Assembly: GCA_900768995.1 (NCBI GenBank)
Contig: CAAGEZ010000046.1
Coordinates: 1-12,685 of the forward strand
Direction: 5' to 3'
Length of the DNA: 12,685 nucleotides
From: Oscillospiraceae bacterium
GTDB taxonomy: Bacteria; Bacillota; Clostridia; Oscillospirales; Ruminococcaceae
The first letter of the stretch is position 1; each line of letters opens with the position of its first letter. The notes beneath the pieces were generated by a model, which saw only the letters and a program-made list of their open reading frames with translations, did not search any database and was not told where the DNA came from. A program made the translations under genes and the position numbers. This document shows, one piece after another, positions 1 to 7,297 of this stretch.

Positions 1-62
1 CCTTACTCAACTTTTTCGCAAGTCTTTCATTCTTTCGTACCGGTATCACTGACAGCTTTATT

Positions 63-91
63 ATATTACCACACTTTTTCTCTACTGTCAA
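63..91 (-). promoter_or_regulatory. Sigma-A promoter firing left out of window
   Basis: Read on the minus strand there is a perfect TTGACA (86-91), a 17-bp spacer and TAATAT (63-68). The predicted start is near position 56. It would transcribe a gene or RNA beyond the left edge with a leader of at least 55 nt. No start codon with a usable ribosome site is visible before the edge, so the target is unknown. Confidence 0.65.
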
Positions 92-260
92 TACTTTTTC
101 GACAGGTTTTTTAGGTTTGTCTATTTATAACTACACCTGCCAACTTTTTTCACATCATTTACAGCATTTTAACCATATAGCTTTTATATTCCCCATTAAT
201 ACACCCATTTCCCCACATTACCTCCCACAAAAATTTAAAAATCCTGCCCAAAATAATATA

Positions 261-289
261 TTGTATTACCCTTATAAAATCATTATAAT
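261..289 (+). promoter_or_regulatory. Probable promoter of MATE transporter
   Basis: TATAAT at 284-289 preceded by a weak -35 (TTGTAT, 261-266) with a 17-bp spacer. The predicted start near 296 gives a leader of about 30 nt to the ATG at 328. The -10 is consensus; the -35 keeps only the TTG. Confidence 0.5.
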
Positions 290-327
290 ATGTATCTTGA
301 AAGAAAGATAGAAAGGAAAGATCAATA

Positions 328-1695
328 ATGAAAGTGACCCGTGACCTTACTGACGGAAAACCTATGAAACTGATACTCGGCTTTGGTATCCCCCTTTTGT
401 TCGGCTTTCTTTTCCAGCAGTTTTATAATCTTGCCGACACCGCAATTGTCGGACGGATCCTCGGAAGTGACGCCCTCGCCGCCGTTGGAAGCACAGGCTC
501 CCTGAACTTCCTTGTCATCGGCTTTGTAATGGGCATCTGCAACGGCTTTGCTATCCCCATTTCCCAGATGTTTGGCGCCGCAGACTATAAACAGCTCAGG
601 AAATACGTCTCAGGCTCCCTCTGGCTGTGCATCATATTTACTATAGTAATAACTGCCTCCGTCCTCATCTTCTGCGTCGACATTCTCCGTGCCACAAGCA
701 CCCCCGAGGACATCTTCGACCGTGCATACATATATATATTTACAATTTTCGCAGGCATTCCCGCATATTTCCTCTATAATATGACCGCCGCCATTCTCCG
801 CTCCCTCAGCGACAGCAAAACTCCCGTGATATGGCTCGTCATCGCATCTATCATTAATATAGTCCTTGACGTTGTTTTTATCCTCACCTTTAAAATGGAC
901 GTTTTCGGTGCCGCACTGGCCACCGTCATTGCCCAGTTCATCTCAGGCTTCGGCTGTCTTTATAAGGTATGCCGTGGATTTCCTATTCTTGTGATGAATA
1001 AAGGCGATATGAAGCTCTCCGCCCGCCACACAGGCACACTTCTCGCAATGGGCATACCGATGGGACTCCAGTATTCCATAACCGCAATCGGCTCGGTAGT
1101 CCTCCAGACCGCCGTAAATCAGCTTGGCACAATGTATGTCACCGCCGTTACCGCCGCAAACAAGATATCAATGTTTATGTGCTGCCCCTTTGACGCAATG
1201 GGAAGCACAATGGCGACATATATGGGACAAAACGTGGGCGCAAGGAAATGGGAGCGCCTTAACAGCGGAATATTCGCCTGCTCACTTCTCGGACTTATCT
1301 ATGCCGTTGGCAGTCTCCTTGTGATACTCCTCACAGGAAACTATATGGCAATGATATTCCTGGACGAAAAGAGCCTTGACCTTATCCCCCTTGTTCGGCA
1401 GTTCCTCACCACCCTTGCAGCATTCTATTTTCCCCTCGCCCTTGTAAATATAGTGCGTTTTTCCATTCAGGGAATGGGCTTCTCACCCACAGCCACCTTT
1501 GCAGGCGTTCTTGAAATGGTTGGAAGAGGCGTGACGGCATATTTCGTCAGCGTCATCGGCTTCAATGCCGCCTGCTTTGCCTCCCCAGCCGCCTGGATAC
1601 TTGCAGACCTGTTCCTTATCCCCGCATATTTCCTCTGCCGAAAGAGACTTCTGAAAAAATACGGCAGTGAACCGACACCGCCTATCAACGCTTAA
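328..1695 (+). CDS. MATE family multidrug/cation efflux transporter
   Basis: A 455-residue integral membrane protein of the MATE (multi antimicrobial extrusion) family, which exports drugs or metabolites in exchange for Na+ or H+. The length fits the family's usual 440-470 residues. About twelve hydrophobic segments are visible. The N-terminal half opens with the typical GIPLLFGFLFQQFYNLADT stretch (residues 20-38), and the second half repeats this pattern at GIPMGLQYSITAIGSVVLQ (242-260), as expected from the internal two-fold repeat. The ATG at 328 follows AAAGGA (312-317) with 10 nt spacing. The gene is monocistronic, with its own promoter and a stem-loop downstream. The substrate cannot be read from sequence. 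The family call is firm; the MepA/NorM-like subgroup is by resemblance only. Confidence 0.93.
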   Translation: MKVTRDLTDGKPMKLILGFGIPLLFGFLFQQFYNLADTAIVGRILGSDALAAVGSTGSLNFLVIGFVMGICNGFAIPISQMFGAADYKQLRKYVSGSLWLCIIFTIVITASVLIFCVDILRATSTPEDIFDRAYIYIFTIFAGIPAYFLYNMTAAILRSLSDSKTPVIWLVIASIINIVLDVVFILTFKMDVFGAALATVIAQFISGFGCLYKVCRGFPILVMNKGDMKLSARHTGTLLAMGIPMGLQYSITAIGSVVLQTAVNQLGTMYVTAVTAANKISMFMCCPFDAMGSTMATYMGQNVGARKWERLNSGIFACSLLGLIYAVGSLLVILLTGNYMAMIFLDEKSLDLIPLVRQFLTTLAAFYFPLALVNIVRFSIQGMGFSPTATFAGVLEMVGRGVTAYFVSVIGFNAACFASPAAWILADLFLIPAYFLCRKRLLKKYGSEPTPPINA

Positions 1696-1701
1696 GCCAA
1701 G

Positions 1702-1740
1702 AACAGCAGTACCGCCAAAAAGCGATACTGCTGTTTTCAT
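1702..1740 (+). terminator. Terminator of MATE gene, between convergent genes
   Basis: A 13-bp stem with one mismatch (AACAGCAGTACCG at 1702-1714, CGATACTGCTGTT at 1723-1735) and an 8-nt loop, ending in a short TTTT run on the plus strand. On the minus strand it also lies just beyond the stop of the convergent gene, but no T-run follows there. Confidence 0.65.
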
Positions 1741-1747
1741 ATATACA

Positions 1748-2563
1748 TTATTCGTTTATCTCGGTGTTTTCGGGCATATAGTCAAAATCCGTCCGTTCCG
1801 TGCGGCATTCTGCGGGAGGGATATCCGCTGCGGGAGCACGGCAGGCTCCGGGGAAAAATTCGTCGCTGGGAAATTCCAGCCGTCCGAAGATCTCTCTCGG
1901 AGATTCGGCGGAAACGCAGCACTCCTTGTCGGGAATGCAGTAATCATAGGTGGGAACGAGGATCGAAACGGGTCTCATAATTCTGACGACGCTGAAAAGT
2001 CCAAGAGTAACAAGAATACCCCTCACAGTCGCCGCCGCATCACAGTTTACAGGAGCAGGGGCATAGCAGCCTATCTTCGTTTCCAGAGCGATAGGCTCAA
2101 CAACGCTCACCGTAACCTTAGGCTTTGTGTATATCCTACAGCAGCTGTCAGTTTCGCCCGAAACATTGTCATCGCTGTCAAAGGTCTTGAAGCTGCCCTT
2201 GCTGCCGTAAAGGATAACTCTCTTGTTCCATACCGCAGTACCCTCAAGAGGAGTGGGATTATCGGCGCAGGCTCTCTCATAAGCGTCCATAGAAAGCCTG
2301 AATGTGTAAGTAATATCAACAGCATAGCAGCCCTTTTTAAAGGGAACGCTGTCGATGGAAATGCACACACCGGAAACCTCAGCGCACCGTGTCTTGACAA
2401 CGGTCATAGTGTCGGTCAGTGTGCTGCCCTCATCAAGGGTAACAGCAAGATCGGTGATGCAGTCTCTTTCGGAGCAGGTGTCAAATATCCGCATAGCCTC
2501 AATGCTCACAGCCTCACGGAACCCGTCCTGCTTTCCCGGCGGGAATTTATATTCGTCAAACAT
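1748..2563 (-). CDS. Cysteine-rich conserved-type protein of unknown function
   Basis: A 271-residue protein whose function I do not recognise. The start is the ATG at 2563, which has GGAGG (2572-2576) eight bases upstream; a TTG five codons earlier overlaps that ribosome site and is unlikely. It has no signal peptide or membrane segment and looks beta-rich and soluble. It carries 15 cysteines, many paired or in short-spaced pairs (TCSERDC near the N-terminus, SCC mid-protein, YDYCIPDKECC near the C-terminus). An aromatic-acidic C-terminal part (FPSDEFFPG) follows. From memory, proteins sharing SERDC near the start and YD-CIPDKEC near the end occur as uncharacterised proteins in clostridia; this was not checked. 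The gene is monocistronic, convergent to the MATE gene and divergent from the two-component system. A spore-coat or metal-binding role is possible from the cysteine content, but that is speculation. Confidence 0.8.
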   Translation of the reverse strand: MFDEYKFPPGKQDGFREAVSIEAMRIFDTCSERDCITDLAVTLDEGSTLTDTMTVVKTRCAEVSGVCISIDSVPFKKGCYAVDITYTFRLSMDAYERACADNPTPLEGTAVWNKRVILYGSKGSFKTFDSDDNVSGETDSCCRIYTKPKVTVSVVEPIALETKIGCYAPAPVNCDAAATVRGILVTLGLFSVVRIMRPVSILVPTYDYCIPDKECCVSAESPREIFGRLEFPSDEFFPGACRAPAADIPPAECRTERTDFDYMPENTEINE

Positions 2564-2609
2564 AAGCGTGACCTCCAAATTATAACTTAGAATGATGTAT
2601 TACATTTTA

Positions 2610-2626
2610 TTCGGGTAAGTCCCGAA
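2610..2626. repeat. Small inverted repeat upstream of response regulator
   Basis: TTCGGG (2610-2615) and CCCGAA (2621-2626) flank a 5-nt centre. The same half-site recurs at 2653-2658 (TTCGGG) and 2723-2728 (CCCGAA) in the same intergenic region. They could be operator half-sites for the adjacent regulator, or chance. Confidence 0.35.
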
Positions 2627-2671
2627 ATGTGAATATATCAGGAAAATATTTTTTCGGGCGGCAAGCCTGTC

Positions 2672-2700
2672 TTGCAAAACAAAGCCGCCTATGTTATAAT
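2672..2700 (+). promoter_or_regulatory. Extended -10 promoter of two-component operon
   Basis: TTGCAA (2672-2677), 17-bp spacer, TATAAT (2695-2700) preceded by TG one base upstream, giving the extended -10 form. The predicted start near 2707 leaves a leader of about 42 nt before the ATG at 2749. Confidence 0.75.
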
Positions 2701-2711
2701 ATTCAGAAAAG

Positions 2712-2725
2712 GGGAAAGCTTTCCC
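2712..2725. repeat. Perfect 14-bp palindrome in response-regulator leader
   Basis: GGGAAAGCTTTCCC is a perfect palindrome lying about 5-18 nt downstream of the predicted transcription start. Its position suits a repressor operator or a short mRNA hairpin near the 5' end. No binding protein can be named from the sequence. Confidence 0.5.
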
Positions 2726-2748
2726 GAATTTACGAAAGAAGTTTTACT

Positions 2749-3420
2749 ATGTTTAAAATACTTATCGCCGAGGACGACAGAGAGCTGCGGCTTTTGTTCC
2801 AGAGGGTGCTCACCAGGAACGGATATTATGCCGCAGGAGCAGAGGACGGCAGCGCCGCCCTTGAAATGCTGGATAAAGAATATTTCGACCTTATAATCTC
2901 CGATGTGATGATGCCAAAGGTGGACGGCTATGAGCTTGTCCGTTCCCTCCGTGACGCAGGCATAACCACCCCCGTTCTTATGATAACCGCAAAGGACGCA
3001 TACGACGATATGCGTGAGGGCTTTGTTTCGGGCACAGATGACTATATGATAAAGCCCGTAAATGTAAATGAAATGGTGCTGCGAGTGGGAGCACTGCTGC
3101 GGCGGGCACAGATGATAAGCGACCGCAGGCAGACCATTGGCTCGACCGTCCTTGAATATGACTCAATGACCGTAACCGACAACAAGGGCAGCACACAGCT
3201 CCCTCAAAAAGAGTTTATGCTCCTCTACAAAATGGCATCATACCCCGGGAAAATTTTCACAAAGCAGCAGCTTATGGACGATATCTGGGGCTATGAGTCC
3301 GATGCGGAAGCCCACACCGTTGAGGTGCATATCGGCAGGCTCAGAGACCGTTTCCGAGACAATCCCGACTTCCGTATCGTTACAATGCGTGGGGTGGGCT
3401 ATAAGGTGGTGAAGCTCTGA
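2749..3420 (+). CDS. OmpR/PhoB-family response regulator
   Basis: A 223-residue two-component transcription regulator. The receiver domain covers about residues 1-115, with the acidic pocket E8-D9-D10, phosphoacceptor D52 in SDVMMP, T80 and the conserved lysine K102 in IKP. The C-terminal winged-helix DNA-binding domain (about 127-222) has the typical HTVEVHIGRLRDRF recognition region and the terminal TMRGVGYKV hairpin. I chose the ATG at 2749 because MFKILIAEDD is the canonical receiver N-terminus and AAGAAG lies 7 nt upstream; an in-frame ATG at 2629 would precede the promoter. The stop codon overlaps the kinase start (TGATG), so the two are translationally coupled. The target genes are unknown. 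The neighbouring cysteine-rich gene and inverted repeats in the shared upstream region make autoregulation plausible. Confidence 0.95.
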   Translation: MFKILIAEDDRELRLLFQRVLTRNGYYAAGAEDGSAALEMLDKEYFDLIISDVMMPKVDGYELVRSLRDAGITTPVLMITAKDAYDDMREGFVSGTDDYMIKPVNVNEMVLRVGALLRRAQMISDRRQTIGSTVLEYDSMTVTDNKGSTQLPQKEFMLLYKMASYPGKIFTKQQLMDDIWGYESDAEAHTVEVHIGRLRDRFRDNPDFRIVTMRGVGYKVVKL

Positions 3421-4460
3421 TGAAGAAAAAGGATCCCGACAAAAAAACAGGTCTTGGCATAATCATCGCAATGACCCTGCTCATAATCGGCGTGATACTT
3501 CTGACCCTCGGATTTGCGGAGCTTATCATATATATCCTGAAAATATGCTTCGGTCACGTCCCCACAATGCCCGCAACAGCGTGGCTTATGATATTCTGCG
3601 TGATACTGGGAATAGTTTTCGGCCGCCTTGCCAGCTTTCTTATCCTCTCCCCCGTAACAAAGCTCAGTCGGGCAATGAAAAAGGTGGCAAAGCGTGATTT
3701 CTCCGTGAGATTGCAAACAAAATCCCTCATCACCGAGGTGCAGGATACTTTCAATAATTTCAATCTTATGACTTCCGAGCTTGGCACGGTCGAGGAGCTT
3801 CAGACTAATTTTGTTTCCAGCGTGTCACACGAATTCAAGACCCCCATAAATGCAATAGAGGGCTATGCAATGCTTTTGCAGGAGAAAAATATCCCCCCCG
3901 AGGAGCAGAGCGAATATATTGAAAAAATACTTTTCAACACAAAAAGGCTTTCCGAGCTTGTTGGCAATATCCTGCTCCTTTCAAAGCTTGAAAATCAGGC
4001 GATACCCGCAAAAAAGGAAGAGTTCAGGCTTGATGAGCAGATACGCCGTGCCCTGCTGCTCCTTGAACCGAAATGGACAGCCAAGGACATCTGCTTTGAC
4101 ATCGACCTTGAAGAGACAACATATCTCGGTCCCGAAAGCCTGCTGCTGCATATCTGGGTAAATCTCATCGACAATGCCGTAAAATTTTCCGAAGACGGCG
4201 GCAGCATAAAAATGGCGCTCAAGCATAAAAAGGATAACATCGTTTTTTCCATTGAGGACAACGGCTGCGGCATATCCGAGGAGGACTGCAAGCACATTTT
4301 CAACCGTTTCTATCAGTCCGACAGCTCCCGAAAGGACGAGGGCAGCGGCCTGGGACTTGCCCTTGTAAAGCAGATAACCGAGCTTTGCGGCGGCAGCATT
4401 GAAGTAAAAAGCGTCGTAGGAAAAGGCTCACGGTTCACCGTGACACTGAAAAAAGAATGA
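3420..4460 (+). CDS. Membrane sensor histidine kinase
   Basis: A 346-residue partner of the preceding regulator, overlapping its stop codon by one base. Two membrane segments at about residues 11-40 and 53-77 are joined by only about a dozen external residues (KICFGHVPTMPA), so there is no real extracytoplasmic sensor domain. A HAMP linker follows (about 77-127). The dimerisation and phosphoacceptor domain has H137 in SVSHEFKTP. The ATPase domain has an N-box (N248 and N252 in NLIDNAVKFS), the G1 box DNGCG (280-284) and the G2 box GSGLGLAL (308-315). All catalytic boxes are intact. The short loop suggests sensing within the membrane or through another membrane protein, as in intramembrane-sensing kinases; that is an inference and the signal is unknown. 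The start is fixed by the overlap, and upstream regulator translation probably supplies the ribosomes. Confidence 0.95.
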   Translation: MKKKDPDKKTGLGIIIAMTLLIIGVILLTLGFAELIIYILKICFGHVPTMPATAWLMIFCVILGIVFGRLASFLILSPVTKLSRAMKKVAKRDFSVRLQTKSLITEVQDTFNNFNLMTSELGTVEELQTNFVSSVSHEFKTPINAIEGYAMLLQEKNIPPEEQSEYIEKILFNTKRLSELVGNILLLSKLENQAIPAKKEEFRLDEQIRRALLLLEPKWTAKDICFDIDLEETTYLGPESLLLHIWVNLIDNAVKFSEDGGSIKMALKHKKDNIVFSIEDNGCGISEEDCKHIFNRFYQSDSSRKDEGSGLGLALVKQITELCGGSIEVKSVVGKGSRFTVTLKKE

Positions 4461-4464
4461 AAAG

Positions 4465-4498
4465 CAGCTCAGACTTTATCCAAACAAAGTCTGAGCTG
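4465..4498. terminator. Bidirectional terminator between kinase and hisA operon
   Basis: A perfect 13-bp stem (CAGCTCAGACTTT at 4465-4477 and its complement at 4486-4498) with an 8-nt loop. On the minus strand the stem is followed by CTTTTCATTC and then six Ts, so it is the better terminator for the hisA operon. On the plus strand only a short T stretch follows, just after the kinase stop. Confidence 0.75.
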
Positions 4499-4662
4499 TT
4501 ATACTAATAACCAATTGTTCTATAGATAAAGCCGACAGATGAAATAAGACCAGTCTAGGAAAGCGACCGCAGGTGGGCTTTGTGCCCTCCAAGGGAGCTT
4601 GACGACGAATGGTCTTATTTCAGCCGAGGATTTGTCTATGGGTTAATTGGTTATTAGTATTA
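4499..4662. mobile_element. 160-bp long-hairpin element, MITE-like or structured RNA
   Basis: Perfect 16-bp inverted repeats end the element (ATACTAATAACCAATT at 4501-4516 and its complement at 4645-4660). Inside, an imperfect stem with G-U pairs (about 4519-4530 with 4631-4641) and a second perfect 13-bp stem (4540-4552 with 4610-4622) continue the hairpin. The 57-nt apex folds further: AAGC 4561-4564 with GCTT 4597-4600, GGGC 4575-4578 with GCCC 4584-4587, and TCC-AAG-GGA at 4588-4596. TTA occurs at both edges (4499-4501 and 4660-4662) and could be a 3-bp target duplication; the right copy is the hisA stop codon. No coding frame is visible. It lies between the hisA stop and the shared terminator, so it should be transcribed as the 3' UTR of the hisA operon. 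Whether it is a miniature transposon, a dispersed repeat or a functional RNA cannot be settled from one copy. Confidence 0.6.
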
Positions 4663-5430
4663 TTTTATCCCTGCAATTTTCTCAAATTCCAAGCACCCGC
4701 CGAAAATATCAAGCGCACTGCCCACAGTAAAATCAACATTACCATTTCCAAGCCTTTGGAGCAGCTCAATATCTTCATACGAGCCGATCCCACCTGCATA
4801 TGTGGCAACAATACCGTCTGTATTTCCGAGAAGAGAGGCAATACCCTCTTCAATGCCCTTCTGCTTTCCCTCCGCATCAACGGCGTGAACAAGGAATTCA
4901 TCGCAATAGCCACGTAGCATCATAATATTGTCCGCCGTGACCTCTGTATCAGTAAACTTCTGCCACCTGTCCGTCACGATAAAATATTTCCCGTCCCTCT
5001 TTCGGCAGGAAAGGTCAAGGACGATATGCTCCGCACCAACCTCACTTTTGAGCCGTTCGAGCCGCTCAAAGCTGATGCTGCCGTCCTTGAAAACATAGGA
5101 CGTGACAATAACGTGGGAAGCACCCTTTTCAAGATACTCCGCCGCATTTTCCGCATTCACCCCGCCGCCTATCTGCAAGCCTTTCGGGAATGCGCCGAGA
5201 GCCGCAAAAGCCTGCTTCCTGTCCGCCTCATAATACTCCGAGCCTGCGGGATTGAGGATAATAACGTGCCCCCCCGTCAGCCCCCTGTCTTTGTAAAGCC
5301 GGGCATAAAATTCCCCGCCCTGCTCCGAGACAAAATTCTCCTTTGCGGAGGAATTTTTATCCGCAAGACTGCCGCCGACTATCTGCTTCACCTGTCCGTT
5401 GTGGATATCAATGCACGGTCTGAATTTCAT
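4660..5430 (-). CDS. hisA: HisA isomerase of the eukaryotic (HIS6) type
   Basis: A 256-residue phosphoribosylformimino-5-aminoimidazole carboxamide ribotide isomerase, the fourth step of histidine biosynthesis, with a cytoplasmic TIM-barrel fold. Landmarks are D8 in CIDIHNG, the phosphate-binding QIGGGVN (87-92), VLDLSCRK with D139, LVHAVDAEG (180-187), the second phosphate loop YAGGI (211-215) and GSALDIFGG (237-245). These match yeast HIS6 (IVVDLSCRK, FLIHAADVEG, GSSLDIFGG) more closely than the usual bacterial HisA, which lacks the SCRK and DIFGG stretches. The comparison is from memory. AAAGGA precedes the ATG. It is the last gene of the operon, 24 nt after the 109-residue protein. No other his genes are in the window, so it is detached from any his operon here. 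Confidence 0.92.
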   Translation of the reverse strand: MKFRPCIDIHNGQVKQIVGGSLADKNSSAKENFVSEQGGEFYARLYKDRGLTGGHVIILNPAGSEYYEADRKQAFAALGAFPKGLQIGGGVNAENAAEYLEKGASHVIVTSYVFKDGSISFERLERLKSEVGAEHIVLDLSCRKRDGKYFIVTDRWQKFTDTEVTADNIMMLRGYCDEFLVHAVDAEGKQKGIEEGIASLLGNTDGIVATYAGGIGSYEDIELLQRLGNGNVDFTVGSALDIFGGCLEFEKIAGIK

Positions 5431-5454
5431 AATTTTTTCCTTTCCGAAAATTCT

Positions 5455-5784
5455 TTACAAGCCATAATGAATGACCCATTTATTTTCATCAAGTGCTTTC
5501 TGCATAAGCAATCTAAGCTCTGATAAATGTTTATTTCCGTCAATTACGGAAATAAACGCCTGCATAGATGTGGGCGGGATAAGTGTTATTCCGCAATAGC
5601 AAAGTCCCTTTTCCGGAACATCGATCGAATGCCAAAAGAAATCAATGTTATCGAAATCCGAAAGAATAGGTTCAATATAATCATCATCGACAGATATGCA
5701 GTTATATTTCTGCGGCTCATATTTATCATACCTTTTGCCGCTTTTAGGAGGGTTCTGCATTATCCCAAATTCGTGCTTTGCCAT
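5455..5784 (-). CDS. Small conserved-type protein, unknown function
   Basis: A 109-residue soluble protein that I cannot assign. It has no signal peptide, membrane helix or recognised catalytic motif. The N-terminus (MAKHEFGIMQNPP) is followed by a tyrosine-rich stretch (KRYDKYEPQKYNCISVDDDYIEP, cut here to its key residues Y19, Y22 and Y27), then an IDFFWHSIDVPEKGLCYCG segment and an alpha-helical C-terminus. The start is well supported by GGAGGTGA six bases upstream of the ATG. It sits 23 nt after the HD gene and 24 nt before hisA, so all three are probably co-transcribed. Its codons are more A/T-ending than those of hisA. The compact single-domain form resembles small proteins of unknown function that travel with other accessory genes. 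Confidence 0.8.
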   Translation of the reverse strand: MAKHEFGIMQNPPKSGKRYDKYEPQKYNCISVDDDYIEPILSDFDNIDFFWHSIDVPEKGLCYCGITLIPPTSMQAFISVIDGNKHLSELRLLMQKALDENKWVIHYGL

Positions 5785-5807
5785 TATCTCACCTCCGCAG
5801 GGTATGC

Positions 5808-6449
5808 TTATTCATCTTTCAAAAAGCCCTTACCCAGCGAATCTTTCAGCACATTCTCCATATATTCCCACAGCTTCTCGGAGCCGTTGCCGATGTGCCT
5901 GTTGCGCTCATATACCTGACTGTAAGCCAAGCCGTGCTCCTGCCAGCTGACACCGTTTTTTGCATAGTTAAGGAGCATTGGCTGCATTCTGTCAAGAGCC
6001 GCCGCAAAGCGTGATTCCGCCGTGTCCATAGCCTCAAATTCTTCCCACAGACCCCTGTACTCCGCCGCCTGATCGTGAGGCAGAATGCCGAAAAGCCTGT
6101 CTGCAGCCTTTTCCTCACGCTCACGCTTGGTCTCATAGCCCTTTTTGTCATAGCAGTAGGTGTCCCCAGCATCTATCTCAACAATGTCGTGGATAGTGAC
6201 CATTTTCATCACCCGAAGCAGGTCAACGGGAACATTGGCGTGCTCCGCAAGGGTCATTGCAAAAAGCGCCAGATGAAAGGAATGCTCCGCATCATTTTCA
6301 CGCCGTTTGTGATACCCGTCATCTTCCGCATCACGCATAGAGTCGCACCGCTTTTCATCGTGGATTATGTATGTCTGCCTGTAAAGGCTCTTCATTTTGT
6401 CCGCTTCAAGCAGAAATTCTATCTGCTGTTTAAGACGTTCCGTTATCAT
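5808..6449 (-). CDS. HD-domain phosphohydrolase (YfbR/HDDC2-like)
   Basis: A 213-residue metal-dependent HD hydrolase. The metal ligands are H56 in NDAEHSFH, H87-D88 in TIHDIVEI and D153 in ALDRMQP, the H...HD...D pattern. E91 and D93 lie on the helix after HD, and the charged YETKREREEKAADRLF segment is typical of the HDDC2/YfbR group. Known members of that group are 5'-deoxynucleotidases; the exact substrate here is not proven. I chose the ATG at 6449 because AAAGG lies 10 nt upstream and the protein then begins MITERLKQQIEFLLEADKMK, as family members do. A start at 6533 would overlap the acetyltransferase and add a lysine-rich tail. It is second in the operon, 59 nt after the acetyltransferase. 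Confidence 0.88.
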   Translation of the reverse strand: MITERLKQQIEFLLEADKMKSLYRQTYIIHDEKRCDSMRDAEDDGYHKRRENDAEHSFHLALFAMTLAEHANVPVDLLRVMKMVTIHDIVEIDAGDTYCYDKKGYETKREREEKAADRLFGILPHDQAAEYRGLWEEFEAMDTAESRFAAALDRMQPMLLNYAKNGVSWQEHGLAYSQVYERNRHIGNGSEKLWEYMENVLKDSLGKGFLKDE

Positions 6450-6508
6450 TTTTATTCGACCTTTCTGTGTTTTTTGTTTTGATTTATCTGTCTGATAAAT
6501 TTGAAATT

Positions 6509-7081
6509 TTATTTCTTGTTTAATTCTTCCCATTCGTTTTTGAGAACTGAATAAACTCTTCTTCCCTCAAAATGATCTTTTCTCCGGAAAAAATCACGAA
6601 ATGTTCCTTCGTATGTAAGTCCGCATTTTTCAATAACTCTGCGTGAAGCTTCATTTACTGTACGGCAATCGATCTCAATTCTATGAAAGTTGACTTTTTC
6701 AAAACCAAACCTAATAACAGCTTTTGTCATTTCTGTGGCATATCCCTTACCCTGAAATGCAGGTCCGATAACATACTCTATCTCACCGTGCTGATTGTTG
6801 CTGTCAACCAAGAAAAATGCAATTTGTCCTATGCATTCACCTGATGTCTTTTCAATAACTGCCCAGCGATAATAATCTTTACAGGAATAAGAAACAATAT
6901 ACTTCGTATCAAATAATCTCTGAACGTCATCAGATGTAGGATAATATGGTTCACCATAATCCCATTGCGTCTGTTCATCTGCTATCCAGTTGCGCAGCAT
7001 AGAATCAATATCTGAATACTCAAAACGCCGAAGTATCAGTCTTTCTGTTTCTATTGTCTGTGTTCCGATGTGTGTCAGCAT
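6509..7081 (-). CDS. GNAT family N-acetyltransferase (RimJ/RimL type)
   Basis: A 190-residue acetyl-CoA-dependent acetyltransferase with the RimJ/RimL layout. It starts with ETERLILRRF (residues 11-20), has an IEYVIGPAFQGKGYATE core containing the acetyl-CoA pyrophosphate loop (Q110-G-K-G-Y-A115), and ends with the NEASRRVIEKCGLTYEGTFRD block (143-163) characteristic of this subgroup. Substrates in the subgroup include protein N-termini, amino-glycosides and small amines, so the target is not predictable. The ATG at 7081 is preceded by GGAGG with 7 nt spacing; an upstream in-frame ATG at 7102 lacks one. It is the first gene of the operon, behind a consensus promoter at 7150-7179. Codon choice is clearly more A/T-ending than in glyS or the arg genes, which hints at separate ancestry. 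Confidence 0.92.
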   Translation of the reverse strand: MLTHIGTQTIETERLILRRFEYSDIDSMLRNWIADEQTQWDYGEPYYPTSDDVQRLFDTKYIVSYSCKDYYRWAVIEKTSGECIGQIAFFLVDSNNQHGEIEYVIGPAFQGKGYATEMTKAVIRFGFEKVNFHRIEIDCRTVNEASRRVIEKCGLTYEGTFRDFFRRKDHFEGRRVYSVLKNEWEELNKK

Positions 7082-7149
7082 TTTATTTCCTCCGATTATC
7101 ACTATAAAGTTTTATATAAATTCCGATCTGTCAATTATATCCTGCTGTA

Positions 7150-7179
7150 ATTATACATCAAATCCCCGCCGACTGTCAA
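7150..7179 (-). promoter_or_regulatory. Promoter of the acetyltransferase-hisA operon
   Basis: On the minus strand TTGACA (7174-7179), an 18-bp spacer and TATAAT (7150-7155). The start is predicted near 7143, giving a leader of about 62 nt. It is back-to-back with the glyS promoter, whose -35 lies about 29 bp away. A second TTGACA at 7129-7134 has no matching -10. Confidence 0.75.
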
Positions 7180-7207
7180 CCATAAATAAAATCATAAAAC
7201 AAATCAC

Positions 7208-7236
7208 TTGACAACCGCCCCGATATGGAATATAAT
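7208..7236 (+). promoter_or_regulatory. Consensus promoter of glycyl-tRNA synthetase
   Basis: TTGACA (7208-7213), 17-bp spacer, TATAAT (7231-7236), a full consensus match. The start near 7243 gives a leader of about 55 nt with one small hairpin (CCTGC-TAT-GCAGG, 7258-7270). The leader is too short for a T-box riboswitch. Confidence 0.85.
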
Positions 7237-7297
7237 AGAATATGACTATGAAAATGCCCTGCTATGCAGGCAGGAATAAATAAAGGTGGTAAGATCA

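Larger units (their letters stand above)
1..327. other. Intergenic region, no gene
   Basis: I see no credible gene here. The stretch is AT-rich, and the only open frame of note (117-311) has low-complexity composition and no ribosome site. The region holds a minus-strand promoter at 63-91 firing out of the window and the promoter of the MATE gene at about 261-289. Between about 92 and 260 I see only pyrimidine-rich sequence with no clear stem-loop. Confidence 0.7.
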